Below, one piece after another: positions 52,751-62,059 of a DNA stretch of 64,000 nt. The notes beneath the pieces are model-generated. The model was not told where the DNA came from, searched no databases, and saw only the letters and a list, made by a program, of their open reading frames with translations. This DNA is from Enterococcus saigonensis (GTDB lineage Bacteria; Bacillota; Bacilli; Lactobacillales; Enterococcaceae). Position numbers and translations under genes: made by a program. The number at the start of each line of letters is the position of its first letter. Position 1 is the stretch's first letter. The stretch lies in contig NZ_AP022822.1 of assembly GCF_011397115.1 (NCBI RefSeq), positions 913,001 to 977,000 of the forward strand. Direction: 5' to 3'.

Positions 52751-53634
52751 TGAACGCAAAACGTTCTGATAAAATCGCCACAGGAATTCTATATGCAATT
52801 TCTGGCATTATTGTTTTGATTTTGGCTTCGTTGCTTTTATACATTTTAGTACGCGGCGTGCCCCATATTTCATGGGAATTCTTAACGCAACCTTCTAAGG
52901 CTTACCAAGTTGGTGGTGGAATTGGCATTCAATTGTTTAACTCTTTTTATTTACTTTTCATTACTATGTTGATTAGCTTTCCAATTTCCCTTGGTGCAGG
53001 TATTTATTTATCCGAATATGCTCAAAAAAATTGGGTTACAGACGTGATTCGCACGTCAATTGAAATTTTGAGCTCGCTTCCATCAGTAGTGGTGGGGTTG
53101 TTTGGTTTTTTAGTTTTTGTTATTCAATTTGAATACGGATTTTCAATTTTATCAGGAGCTTTGGCATTGACTTTCTTTAACTTACCTCTCTTAACCAGAA
53201 ACGTCGAGGAGTCATTACAGGCAGTTCACTATACCCAACGTGAAGCAGGACTTGCGTTAGGTTTATCACGCTGGGAAACGGTGACAAGAATTGTCGTACC
53301 TGAAGCAACGCCGGGTATTTTAACGGGCGTAATTTTGAGTTCTGGTCGTATTTTTGGTGAAGCTGCTGCTTTAATTTATACTGCCGGTCAAAGCGCCCCG
53401 GCTCTTGATTTTAGCAATTGGAATCCATTAAGTGTTTCTAGTCCAATTAGCATATTCCGTCAAGCTGAAACATTGGCTGTCCATATTTGGAAAATTAATA
53501 CAGAAGGTACGATGCCTGATGGTGCAGCAGTATCTGCAGGAGCTTCCGCTGTATTAATTATTGCTGTTTTACTCTTTAATTTTGGTGCACGGGCAGCTGG
53601 AAAACGTCTCTACAAAAAAATGACTTCAGCTTAA
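52750..53634 (+). CDS. pstA: Phosphate ABC transporter permease PstA
   Basis: Second channel subunit. 294 residues, about six membrane helices, with the coupling loop EAGLALGLSRWETVTRIVVP and the SSGRIFGEAAALIYTAG block characteristic of PstA. It overlaps pstC by one base. A 60-base gap leads to pstB1. Confidence 0.97.
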   Translation: MNAKRSDKIATGILYAISGIIVLILASLLLYILVRGVPHISWEFLTQPSKAYQVGGGIGIQLFNSFYLLFITMLISFPISLGAGIYLSEYAQKNWVTDVIRTSIEILSSLPSVVVGLFGFLVFVIQFEYGFSILSGALALTFFNLPLLTRNVEESLQAVHYTQREAGLALGLSRWETVTRIVVPEATPGILTGVILSSGRIFGEAAALIYTAGQSAPALDFSNWNPLSVSSPISIFRQAETLAVHIWKINTEGTMPDGAAVSAGASAVLIIAVLLFNFGARAAGKRLYKKMTSA

Positions 53635-53694
53635 GAATTTAACTGTTAGGTATAAAACAAAAAAATCCTTACATTTTGAACAAGGAGAAATGTT

Positions 53695-54501
53695 ATGAGT
53701 GCTTATAATTTAGAAGATCGTCACATTATTACATTCGACAAAAGCCAAGAAAAAGCTTTGTATACTGATGACTTACATGTGTGGTACGGTCAAAACGAAG
53801 CCATTAAAGGTGTCGATTTAGAGTTTGAAAAAAATAAAATCACTGCCTTAATTGGTCCTTCAGGTTGCGGTAAGTCAACATATTTACGTTCTTTAAACCG
53901 GATGAATGACGGTATCGCCAATACCAAAGTTACTGGCAAAATCATGTACAAAGGAGTTGACGTTAATCAACCAAACGTGGACGTTTATGAAATGCGTAAA
54001 CGTATCGGTATGGTGTTTCAACGCCCGAATCCTTTTTCCAAATCTATTTACGAAAATATTACTTTCGCTTTAAAACGGCATGGTGAAAAAGATAAGAAAA
54101 AATTAGATGAAATTGTTGAGACCAGTTTGAAACAAGCTGCTTTATGGAATCAGGTAAAAGACAGCCTGCATAAAAGTGCCTTGGCATTGTCTGGTGGCCA
54201 ACAACAACGCTTGTGTATTGCTAGAGCAATTGCCATGAAGCCAGATATTTTACTATTAGATGAGCCTGCCAGTGCGCTAGATCCAATTTCAACGGGGACA
54301 GTGGAAGAAACCCTGATAAATTTAAAAGAAAATTATACGATTATTATTGTGACACACAATATGCAACAAGCTGCCCGAATTAGTGATTACACATCTTTTT
54401 TCTATTTAGGCAAAGCGATTGAATACGATGAGACCCGTAAAATCTTTACTCGGCCTAAAATCCAAGCCACTGAAGATTATGTTTCTGGCCACTTTGGTTA
54501 A
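53695..54501 (+). CDS. pstB1: Phosphate ABC transporter ATPase PstB (copy 1)
   Basis: ABC ATPase of the phosphate importer, 268 residues. Walker A GPSGCGKS, signature LSGGQQQRLCIARAIA and Walker B LLLDEPASALDP are intact. The first ~20 residues form an N-terminal extension not seen in copy 2. DEPAS replaces the more usual DEPTS in Walker B, and RGxx-type PstB features (YLRSLNRMND) are kept. The ATG follows AAGGAGAAA. Confidence 0.96.
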   Translation: MSAYNLEDRHIITFDKSQEKALYTDDLHVWYGQNEAIKGVDLEFEKNKITALIGPSGCGKSTYLRSLNRMNDGIANTKVTGKIMYKGVDVNQPNVDVYEMRKRIGMVFQRPNPFSKSIYENITFALKRHGEKDKKKLDEIVETSLKQAALWNQVKDSLHKSALALSGGQQQRLCIARAIAMKPDILLLDEPASALDPISTGTVEETLINLKENYTIIIVTHNMQQAARISDYTSFFYLGKAIEYDETRKIFTRPKIQATEDYVSGHFG

Positions 54502-54533
54502 CAGTAGATTTTATAGGATTATGGAGGAAAAAA

Positions 54534-55292
54534 ATGTCAGATGTAATCATCCAATCGAAAGATTTACATTTATATTATGGTGAAAAAGAAGCGCTAAAAG
54601 GAATTTCTCTGGCGATTAATAAAGGAGAAATTACCGCGATGATTGGCCCCTCAGGTTGCGGAAAATCAACGTATTTACGATCATTGAATCGGATGAACGA
54701 TTTGATTCCTAACGTAACGATTACTGGGAATGTGATGTATAAAGGCAAGGATATTTATGCGCCTAAACAAGATACTGTTGAATTGCGTAAAGAAATTGGA
54801 ATGGTTTTTCAACAACCCAATCCTTTTCCCTTCTCGATTTACGAAAACGTTATTTATGGGTTAAAATTGAAAGGTGAAAAAGATAAACAAAAACTTGACC
54901 AAATAGTAGAAGAAAGTTTAAAAGCAGCTTCTGTATGGGATGATGTAAAAGATAAGTTACATACTAGTGCGTTATCTCTTTCTGGTGGGCAACAACAACG
55001 GGTTTGTATCGCTCGTGTATTAGCGGTTAATCCAGAAATTATTTTGCTAGATGAACCAACAAGTGCATTAGATCCGATCTCTTCTGGTAAAATTGAAAAT
55101 ACCTTACTCACATTAAAAGAGAACTATACTATGATTATGGTAACGCACAATATGTCGCAGGCATCACGTATTTCAGATAAAACGGCCTTTTTCTTAGACG
55201 GCAACTTAATCGAATTTGACGATACAAAAAAAATCTTTTTGCAACCGCAGAAAAAAGAAACAGAAGATTATATCTCAGGAAGATTTGGCTAG
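54534..55292 (+). CDS. pstB2: Phosphate ABC transporter ATPase PstB (copy 2)
   Basis: Second PstB, 252 residues, the standard family length. GPSGCGKS, LSGGQQQRVCIARVLA and ILLDEPTSALDP are all intact. It shares long identical blocks with copy 1 (YLRSLNRMND, EIGMVFQ/RIGMVFQ, ALDPISxG), so the pair comes from a tandem duplication, which is common in Lactobacillales. The ATG follows ATGGAGG. phoU starts 10 bases after its stop. Confidence 0.97.
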   Translation: MSDVIIQSKDLHLYYGEKEALKGISLAINKGEITAMIGPSGCGKSTYLRSLNRMNDLIPNVTITGNVMYKGKDIYAPKQDTVELRKEIGMVFQQPNPFPFSIYENVIYGLKLKGEKDKQKLDQIVEESLKAASVWDDVKDKLHTSALSLSGGQQQRVCIARVLAVNPEIILLDEPTSALDPISSGKIENTLLTLKENYTMIMVTHNMSQASRISDKTAFFLDGNLIEFDDTKKIFLQPQKKETEDYISGRFG

Positions 55293-55302
55293 GAGGGAAA
55301 AT

Positions 55303-55980
55303 ATGTTACGGACACAATTTGAAGAAGAATTATTAAATCTGCATAACCAGTTCTATGAAATGGGGATGATGGTAAGTTCTGCCGTTCATAAATCAGTGCG
55401 AGCCTTTATTAAGCACGATAAAGAATTGGCAAATGAAGTTATCGATAATGATGAAGCTATTAACGATATGGAAGTAAAATTAGAGAAAAAAAGTTTTGAA
55501 ATGATTGCCTTACAACAGCCAGTAACAACAGATTTACGCATGATTATTACTGTGATGAAAGCTAGTTCTGATTTAGAGCGTATGGCAGATCACGCAGTTT
55601 CAATTGCCAAATCAACGATTCGTGTAAAAGGAGAAACTCGGATTGCTGAAATTGAAAAAGATATTTCAGATATGTCAGATTACGTCAAAAAGATGGTAGA
55701 TAATGTTTTGGTTGCCTACGTCAAAACCAATGAAAAAGATGCACGTATGATTGCGCAAATGGATCAGCGCATTAACGACTATTACTCTTCTATTTATGAA
55801 AAAACAATTGTTAGTATGAAAGAAAATCCAGAAACTGTTATCAGCGGTACAGACTATTTGTCTGTAGCCCAATATTTGGAACGCATAGGAGATTATGTAA
55901 CCAATATCTGTGAGTGGATTGTCTACCTGGCAACTGGGAAAATTACTGAATTAAATTCGAATCATGATGAAAGTTTTTAA
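55303..55980 (+). CDS. phoU: Phosphate transport accessory protein PhoU
   Basis: Peripheral regulator that damps phosphate uptake and the PhoR kinase when phosphate is plentiful. 225 residues, two PhoU three-helix repeats, each with a metal-binding E/DxxxD-type motif (DNDEAINDMEVKLEKKS, ASSDLERMADHAVSIA, LERIGDYVTNICEW). The frame is open from 55216 inside pstB2, but ATG 55303 follows TAGGAGGG. Last gene of the operon; a terminator follows. The PhoPR kinase pair is not in this window. Confidence 0.97.
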   Translation: MLRTQFEEELLNLHNQFYEMGMMVSSAVHKSVRAFIKHDKELANEVIDNDEAINDMEVKLEKKSFEMIALQQPVTTDLRMIITVMKASSDLERMADHAVSIAKSTIRVKGETRIAEIEKDISDMSDYVKKMVDNVLVAYVKTNEKDARMIAQMDQRINDYYSSIYEKTIVSMKENPETVISGTDYLSVAQYLERIGDYVTNICEWIVYLATGKITELNSNHDESF

Positions 55981-56049
55981 TGAATAAAAACACTGGAATG
56001 CTAAAAACATTTCAAGAGATTCTAATTTGGTACTAACTCTTTTTATAAC

Positions 56050-56107
56050 AATAAAAAAACACCTACCAATTGCTATGCTTTCGCCATAATTGGTAGGTAT
56101 TTTTTTC
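56050..56107. terminator. Bidirectional terminator between phoU and the MFS gene
   Basis: ACCTACCAATT (56061-56071) pairs with AATTGGTAGGT (56088-56098), with A-run before and T-run after. Confidence 0.9.
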
Positions 56108-56127
56108 AAAAAAATTGCATAGTAGGT

Positions 56128-57420
56128 TTAATCTGTGTTTTCATCTACTTTTAGTTGTTGTTTCTTAGCAAGAGTAGCATTTAAAGTCTTATCGTAATTA
56201 CGTGCTACTGGTAAGAAGAAGTTCACAAGTCCACAAATAATTGTACCGATTCCAGCAATCACAAATAGTTTTTCAACTCCAAGTTGATCAGCTAAAGGAC
56301 CAGCAAAAATTAGCCCAATAGGCCCCGTGATACTCATGATGGCATTTAATACGCCTAAGACACGCCCCAAATATTGTGGTTTGTAACTCTGTTGAATCAT
56401 TGCCATTAATAAGGTGTTGAAAAATGGTGTTGCTAAACCACAAAGTGCATTTAAAAGAATAAAGTAAAAAAATCCTCTTTGATTACTTGGAAGATAACCA
56501 CAAATAACATAACTGAGACCAATAACAAAATATGCTAACAAGATAGGTTTCATACGATCGTGCCACTTTCCAAAAATACCAATAATAATGCCACCAGCTA
56601 ACATACCGATAGAATATATAACTTCAATTAAGCCGGCTTGTTGGACTGTGCCTTTAAAATACGTTAACGTCATTAGTGGGTACATACTAACAGCAGGCAT
56701 AAAAAGTAAGGTAAAGAAAGTACCAATTAAAGTAATTGCCCACAAGCCTTTGTTTTCAATTAAAAGTTTAAAACCAAATTTGCTGTCTGCTAAAATATGG
56801 ACAGTCTCACCTTGAGTTTTTATTCTTGGAATCGTAACGAATAATAACAAACTGATTCCTAAGATGGCGCCCAAAACATCCAATAAAATAAGATAATTCA
56901 TTGGGACAACAGAAAAAAGATAAGCGCCAAATGCGGGCGCAATAATCATGTTAGCGGAACTTACCATTCCTAACTGCCCGTTTACGCGTGTGAGTTCTGT
57001 TTCAGGAACCATGGTAGGGAGGATAGATTGAATGGTGGGCATTTGAAAAGTTTGGGCAACTGAACGGATAAATAAGGAAACAAAAACGAGCCATAACGGA
57101 AATTCTTCCGCAAGAGTACCGGCAAGTGCTAAAATGAGTGCAAATAAAGCTACAACTAAATCAGTTGTGATTAATAATTTTTTCTTATTTAAACGATCGA
57201 CAAAAGGTCCTACAAAGGGACTGAGCAAAACCATCGGTAGCATACCCAATAATGTTGCAAAACTCAAAACAGTCGCTGATCCAGTTTTTTCCGTCAGATA
57301 CCAAATGATGGCATATTGTACAATCATACTGGTAATCCCAGATAAAAATTGACCGAATAAAAAGAAGGTAATATTTTTTTGCCAGTTTAAACTGATTGTT
57401 GGCGGTGTTTTATGCGTCAT
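56128..57420 (-). CDS. MFS transporter, macrolide-efflux (Mef)-like family
   Basis: 430 residues with twelve predicted membrane helices. The loop after helix 2 has the MFS motif GPFVDRLNKKKLL, and FGQFLSGITSMIVQYAIIWYL at the N-terminus is typical of the MFS_3/Mef-like exporters. The C-terminal tail is short and polar. The ATG follows GAGGAC. Single gene on the minus strand, convergent with phoU and divergent from liaX. Such proteins are often called macrolide or drug exporters, but no substrate can be inferred. Confidence 0.9.
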   Translation of the reverse strand: MTHKTPPTISLNWQKNITFFLFGQFLSGITSMIVQYAIIWYLTEKTGSATVLSFATLLGMLPMVLLSPFVGPFVDRLNKKKLLITTDLVVALFALILALAGTLAEEFPLWLVFVSLFIRSVAQTFQMPTIQSILPTMVPETELTRVNGQLGMVSSANMIIAPAFGAYLFSVVPMNYLILLDVLGAILGISLLLFVTIPRIKTQGETVHILADSKFGFKLLIENKGLWAITLIGTFFTLLFMPAVSMYPLMTLTYFKGTVQQAGLIEVIYSIGMLAGGIIIGIFGKWHDRMKPILLAYFVIGLSYVICGYLPSNQRGFFYFILLNALCGLATPFFNTLLMAMIQQSYKPQYLGRVLGVLNAIMSITGPIGLIFAGPLADQLGVEKLFVIAGIGTIICGLVNFFLPVARNYDKTLNATLAKKQQLKVDENTD

Positions 57421-57553
57421 ATAAATGTCCTCTACTTTTTTCTATTTATTGTTATTTTATCTTATTTGAAATACAGTCACAATCTTTTGGCTATATTTAT
57501 AGTAACTATTTTTGAATTTGGGGATAAACTTTGGCTTGAGGTGGAGAAAAAGT

Positions 57554-57598
57554 TACGTCTTAAGTCCTATGACAAGCTAGGATAAAGGAGGCATAATA
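57554..57598 (+). promoter_or_regulatory. Candidate LiaR-type box and promoter of liaXYZ
   Basis: ACGTCTTAAGTCC (57555-57567), a pair of GTC half-sites around TTAA, lies just before ATGACA (57569-57574), an 18-base spacer and CATAAT (57593-57598). The box layout resembles LiaR/VraR sites on envelope-stress promoters. An AAAGGAGG with no following gene except a GTG-TAA (57602-57607) is also present. Confidence 0.45.
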
Positions 57599-57644
57599 TA
57601 CGTGTAAGGAAAACTTGCAAATAATAATTAAGGAGGCAATTTCC

Positions 57645-59165
57645 ATGAATGAAAGAGAACGAATTTTGGACTTAGTAAAAAAAGGTGTACTTTCAACGGA
57701 AGAAGCCTTGGATTTGCTGGAAAGTATAGCAACTGCCAAAGATGAAAAACAAATCAAGCAGGCTAGTGAAACAATTCAGGCCGATAATACTGATACTGTA
57801 GAAAATAACAATGACACTGTTGATGAAAAATCAGCTGCCGAAAAAGAAGTAGAAGATATTCTAGATAATTTAGCAACAGAAGCAGGTAAAGCTTCAGCGG
57901 AATTAGATGAATTAAATGTAGAAATTGCGGGCGTTAAAGAGCAACTAGGAGAAGTTCGTCACGCTTTGATGGAGTACAACACTAAAGAAGAGTTGGAAAT
58001 ATTAAGTGAAACTGAAATGACAGAACGTCAATTGTTAGAAGAAGATATTAAGGATTTGGAAGCTTCTTTAGACGATTTAGTTGCAGAAAAAATTGCACTA
58101 GAAGCCCAATTAAAAGATATTAAAAAAGATCAATGGCAAGAAGCAAAAGAGAAAATTTCCGCTAAAATTGATTTGCCAGATGATTGGAAAGAACAAGCGA
58201 CTGATGCAATTAATCAGGCTGGTGAAAAAATGGCAGAAGCTGGAACGCATTTAGGACGGTTTTTAAAACAAACTTTCCAGAGCGTTTCTGAAACAGTAAA
58301 TGATAACGTGGAATGGAAAGATATTAATCTCAAAGTTCCCGGCGTGGCGACAACGAAGTTTGAACATACATTTGAATATCCTGAAACTGAAGCTAGCATT
58401 TTGGATGTGAAAGTTGCAAATGGAAATATTCGTTTTGAAATGTGGGAAAAAGCGGGTGTTAAAGTTGATGCTAAAATTAAACTATATGGCAAGATGAATG
58501 AAGCGACTCCTTTTGATGCTTTTGAAGCCCGTAGTAAAATTGATGTGGACAACGAACATATCTCTTTTCAGGTTCCCAACAAACGAGTACGTACTGATTT
58601 AGTTTTCTACTTACCAAAACGGATTTATGACCATGTTTCAATTCGTTTATTAAATGGTGATGTAGTAATCAAAGAATTAGATGCAAAAGATGTATATACG
58701 AAAGTGACAAATGGAAATATTGAATTTCAAACAGTTAATGCTACGATGTTAGAAATCGAAGGTGTCAATGGCGCAATCGATGTATTTAAAGGAAGTATTT
58801 TGGACAGTATCATCGAAACAGTTAATGGGACGGTAACGATGACGACAACACCACAAACACTCGGCGTTTCATTGGTCAACGGTGATGTTCGCTTGACTTT
58901 CAAAGAAAATAATTTAAAAAAGGCTAACGCTAGCTCTGTTAATGGCAATGTGAAAATTGCTCTACCATCAACATTAGGTGTAGAAGGAAATGCGAGAACA
59001 AGTCTTGGCAGTATCAATTCTCGCATGACAGCTTATGACGTTGTTCGTGAGAAAAAAGAAAAAATGAATCAAATGTTACAATTTCGTCGTCTTAGTGAAG
59101 ATGAAGTTGCCTATGTTGAATTAACAACCACTACAGGTAACATCTTCTTAAAAGATGCAGAATAA
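57645..59165 (+). CDS. liaX: Envelope-stress surface protein LiaX
   Basis: 506 residues. The N-terminus NERERILDLVKKGVLSTEEA is a short helical motif found in DUF4097 proteins, followed by an acidic, coiled-coil-rich region (about 45-215) and a C-terminal DUF4097 beta-rich domain (about 230-500) with repeated NGN/NGD turns (VANGNIRFE, LLNGDVVIKE, VTNGNIEFQ, SLVNGDVRLT). In E. faecalis LiaX is known to sense daptomycin and antimicrobial peptides and to control membrane adaptation. ATG 57645 after AAGGAGG is chosen over 57615. First gene of liaXYZ. Confidence 0.9.
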   Translation: MNERERILDLVKKGVLSTEEALDLLESIATAKDEKQIKQASETIQADNTDTVENNNDTVDEKSAAEKEVEDILDNLATEAGKASAELDELNVEIAGVKEQLGEVRHALMEYNTKEELEILSETEMTERQLLEEDIKDLEASLDDLVAEKIALEAQLKDIKKDQWQEAKEKISAKIDLPDDWKEQATDAINQAGEKMAEAGTHLGRFLKQTFQSVSETVNDNVEWKDINLKVPGVATTKFEHTFEYPETEASILDVKVANGNIRFEMWEKAGVKVDAKIKLYGKMNEATPFDAFEARSKIDVDNEHISFQVPNKRVRTDLVFYLPKRIYDHVSIRLLNGDVVIKELDAKDVYTKVTNGNIEFQTVNATMLEIEGVNGAIDVFKGSILDSIIETVNGTVTMTTTPQTLGVSLVNGDVRLTFKENNLKKANASSVNGNVKIALPSTLGVEGNARTSLGSINSRMTAYDVVREKKEKMNQMLQFRRLSEDEVAYVELTTTTGNIFLKDAE

Positions 59166-59222
59166 AACAAAAGACAAATTAAAATAAGCTAGTGTATTAT
59201 ATAGAGGATAGAGGTGAGAACT

Positions 59223-59528
59223 ATGAAAAAAAGACTAACAAAATCAAATAACAATGTTGTGTTGACTGGGACTTTGGGCGGGATTGCAGAATTTTTCGGC
59301 ATTGATCCAACTATTGTACGTGTAATCTTTGTATTTTTTACATTGTTTGGTGTTGGCTCAACAATTCCTTTATATATTATCCTGGCGATTATTATGCCTT
59401 CTGGGCGCAGTAATCAAAGTGGTTATGAACAACCAAGACGGAACTATCATCCAAAGTACAGTGAACCCAAAACACGACCAAGAAAACCAGCTGAAAAAAT
59501 TGATGATGACGATTGGAGTGACTTTTAA
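59223..59528 (+). CDS. liaY: PspC-domain protein LiaY
   Basis: 101 residues. A PspC domain fills the first half: NNVVLTGTLGGIAEFFGIDP then TIVRVIFVFFTLFGVGSTIPLYIILAIIMP, with two hydrophobic segments. The C-terminal half is a charged, Pro/Arg-rich tail. In E. faecalis LiaY links LiaX to cardiolipin redistribution. GTG 59214 overlaps the binding site; ATG 59223 is used. The stop codon overlaps the liaZ start. Confidence 0.9.
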   Translation: MKKRLTKSNNNVVLTGTLGGIAEFFGIDPTIVRVIFVFFTLFGVGSTIPLYIILAIIMPSGRSNQSGYEQPRRNYHPKYSEPKTRPRKPAEKIDDDDWSDF

Positions 59529-59890
59529 TGACTTACTTCCAACGTTTATTAGTTAATACATTGACGTTTATTGCCCTGGCAGTTTTGCTGCCAGGGATGG
59601 TCCATGTTAGCAGTTGGGTGATGGCTTTAATTGCCAGTTTTGTTTTATCCATTTTAAATGGATTTGTAAAACCGATTCTTTCACTTTTATCTTTGCCGCT
59701 GACGTTTTTGACATTGGGACTTTTTAGTTTCGTCATAAATGCAGCGATGTTAAAACTGACTTCTACTTTTGTTGGAGAGATGCACTTTGGCTTCTCATCT
59801 TTTGGGGCAGCAATTATGGTAGCTGTGATAATGTCATTAGTAAATATGATTGTAACTGAACATAACATGCAAAATTATCAAGATGATTAA
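59528..59890 (+). CDS. liaZ: Phage holin family 4-like membrane protein LiaZ
   Basis: 120 residues with four hydrophobic segments (about 6-22, 30-50, 56-76 and 88-110), matching the phage holin family 4 (YvlD-like) membrane proteins. FVKPILSLLSLPLTFLTLGLF is the family core. It starts on the last base of the liaY stop (TAATG). Third gene of the LiaXYZ operon. The liaFSR kinase-regulator genes are not in this window. Confidence 0.9.
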   Translation: MTYFQRLLVNTLTFIALAVLLPGMVHVSSWVMALIASFVLSILNGFVKPILSLLSLPLTFLTLGLFSFVINAAMLKLTSTFVGEMHFGFSSFGAAIMVAVIMSLVNMIVTEHNMQNYQDD

Positions 59891-59930
59891 AAAGTCTCGA
59901 CTTATGAATAAATAGGTCGGGACTTTTATA
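59890..59930 (+). terminator. Terminator after liaZ
   Basis: AAAAGTCTCGAC pairs with GTCGGGACTTTT (one G-U) around a ~14-base loop, then T residues. Confidence 0.82.
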
Positions 59931-60075
59931 GTTATTATTCGAATTAGTGGTATTTTATGCTGTAATTACGAGTTCTAAACAGATTAGGCTTACAAATAAC
60001 TTTTGATAATAGCCAAGGAAATCTAGTTCCAACTGTTTTTTTCGTGCCCCTATCCTAGTAACTTTATTAAGAGAA

Positions 60076-60084
60076 TGGTAAAAT
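60076..60084 (+). promoter_or_regulatory. Candidate extended -10 promoter of hprK
   Basis: TGGTAAAAT (60076-60084), an extended -10 with no convincing -35. It lies 37 bases before the hprK ATG. Confidence 0.42.
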
Positions 60085-60120
60085 GAGGCAGATTAGACTT
60101 TTAAGAAATGAGGGAATTGC

Positions 60121-61062
60121 ATGGCAGAAGTTGTCAAAGTTATCCAAATGGTTGAAAAATTAAATTTGGAAGTCGTGACAGGTTCAGAAAAAGCATTAAA
60201 TCGGTTAATTAAAACTGCTGACATATCACGTCCCGGCCTAGAATTAACGGGATATTTTACTTACTATTCTTACGATCGTTTGCAATTATTTGGTAGTAAA
60301 GAAATTACTTTTGCAGAACGGATGATGCCAGAAGAACGCTTGATGGTTTTAAGAAGAATGTGTAATGAGGAAACACCTGCATTTATTGTTTCTAGAGGAC
60401 TACCAATTCCACAAGAAATGATAGATGCTTGTGAGGAGTTCGATATTGCCATTTTGCGCTCGCCGATTTCAACATCACGTTTATTAGGCGAAATGTCTGC
60501 TTATTTGAGTAGTTTGTTAGCACCAAGAACCAGTGTTCATGGTGTTTTAGTAGACGTCTATGGATTGGGTGTATTAATTCAAGGAGATAGTGGCATCGGT
60601 AAAAGTGAAACAGCTTTGGAATTAATTAAACGCGGGCATCGTCTAATTGCTGACGATCGTGTGGATGTGTATCAGCAAGATGAGCTAACGCTTGTGGGAG
60701 AACCGCCAAGAATTTTACAACATTTAATTGAAATCCGCGGAATTGGGATTATCGATGTGATGAATTTATTTGGTGCTAGTGCTGTTCGGGGGAGTATGCA
60801 GGTACAATTAGCCGTTTATTTGGAAGGTTGGTCAAAAGAAAAGACTTACGATCGTTTAGGCTCAGCAGCGACTTCCATTCAAATTGCTGAAGTTGATATA
60901 CCACAAATTAAAATTCCTGTGAAAACAGGACGAAATGTTGCGATTATTGTTGAAGTTGCTGCAATGAATTTTCGGGCAAAAGCAATGGGCTATGATGCAA
61001 CAAAAACGTTTGAACAACGCTTAAGTCAATTGATTGAAGAAAATTCAGGTAATCAACTATAA
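60121..61062 (+). CDS. hprK: HPr kinase/phosphorylase
   Basis: Phosphorylates HPr on Ser46 in response to glycolytic intermediates and removes the phosphate when energy is low, setting carbon catabolite control through CcpA. 313 residues. The catalytic domain has His140 in HGVLVDVYG, Walker A GDSGIGKS (155-162) and the family signature EIRGIGIIDVMNLFG. First gene of a likely operon with lgt, gpsA and galU, all on the plus strand with small gaps. Confidence 0.98.
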   Translation: MAEVVKVIQMVEKLNLEVVTGSEKALNRLIKTADISRPGLELTGYFTYYSYDRLQLFGSKEITFAERMMPEERLMVLRRMCNEETPAFIVSRGLPIPQEMIDACEEFDIAILRSPISTSRLLGEMSAYLSSLLAPRTSVHGVLVDVYGLGVLIQGDSGIGKSETALELIKRGHRLIADDRVDVYQQDELTLVGEPPRILQHLIEIRGIGIIDVMNLFGASAVRGSMQVQLAVYLEGWSKEKTYDRLGSAATSIQIAEVDIPQIKIPVKTGRNVAIIVEVAAMNFRAKAMGYDATKTFEQRLSQLIEENSGNQL

Positions 61063-61109
61063 ATTTTTTATTTGTGTCAATGACAATTTAATGGAATAGA
61101 GGTTTTTTC

Positions 61110-61940
61110 ATGTTAGCAGTAGTTGATCGAGTTGCCTTTGAATTTTTTGGTATAGCAATATATTGGTATGCCATTATTATTGTTACTGGTATTATTCTTG
61201 CAATGTTTTTAAGTTCACGAGAAGCCGTCCGCGTTGGTTTAAAGGCCGATGACGTGACAGACTTTATGCTAGTTGGACTGCCAGTAGCCTTGATTGGAGC
61301 CAGACTTTATTATGTTTTATTTGATTTACCAACATATATGGCTGATCCGCTTCAAATATTTAACGTTCGCTCAGGAGGACTGGCAATCTATGGTGGGTTG
61401 ATAGCTGGAGGTATTTGGTTAATTATTTTTTGTCGTCATCAGTTTATCCCTATTTGGAAATTCTTGGATATTGCAGCACCAAGTATTATTTTGGCGCAAG
61501 GGATTGGTCGTTGGGGAAACTTTATGAACCACGAAGCCTATGGAGCTATTACAACCAAGAACTTTTTGACCAACTTACATTTGCCACAATTCATTATCGA
61601 CAATATGTATATTGAAGGGCATTTTAGGCAGCCAACTTTTTTATATGAATCCGTTTGGAATGTATTAGGATTTTTAGTCTTAATTATTTTAAGGAATAAA
61701 AAAATCTTTAAAGAAGGGGAAGTTGTCTTAAGTTATATTATTTGGTATAGTTTCGGGCGCTTCTTTATTGAAGGGATGCGAAGCGATAGTTTGTATTTAT
61801 TCGGTTCTATTCGTATTTCTCAGGCGTTATCTTTTGTCTTGTTTTTTGCAGCTTGGGGTATTTTAGTTTACCGACGTAAAAATAACCATGAACTAAAAGA
61901 TTATGACCGCAGTCGTGGTAAAGATCGCTTTTTAATTTAA
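61110..61940 (+). CDS. lgt: Prolipoprotein diacylglyceryl transferase
   Basis: Membrane enzyme that adds diacylglycerol from phosphatidylglycerol to the lipobox cysteine of prelipoproteins such as PstS. 276 residues, about seven membrane helices. The Lgt signature GRWGNFMNHEAYG (133-145) is exact. HprK-Lgt-GpsA-GalU order is standard for enterococci. Start ATG 61110 has a weak AGAGG site 8 bases upstream. Confidence 0.98.
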   Translation: MLAVVDRVAFEFFGIAIYWYAIIIVTGIILAMFLSSREAVRVGLKADDVTDFMLVGLPVALIGARLYYVLFDLPTYMADPLQIFNVRSGGLAIYGGLIAGGIWLIIFCRHQFIPIWKFLDIAAPSIILAQGIGRWGNFMNHEAYGAITTKNFLTNLHLPQFIIDNMYIEGHFRQPTFLYESVWNVLGFLVLIILRNKKIFKEGEVVLSYIIWYSFGRFFIEGMRSDSLYLFGSIRISQALSFVLFFAAWGILVYRRKNNHELKDYDRSRGKDRFLI

Positions 61941-61962
61941 CTAACAGCTACTAGTCAAATTG

Positions 61963-61971
61963 TGCTAAAAT
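61963..61971 (+). promoter_or_regulatory. Candidate extended -10 promoter of gpsA-galU
   Basis: TGCTAAAAT (61963-61971), the same extended -10 seen before secA; no clear -35. It would add internal transcription ahead of gpsA. Confidence 0.4.
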
Positions 61972-62059
61972 GAAGTTTGTATAGTACCTTTTCATCGTGG
62001 AAAGATAGTTTTTTATGACGATTTGTTGTAGGAAGCTTTACAATCAAGGAGGGTTTATT

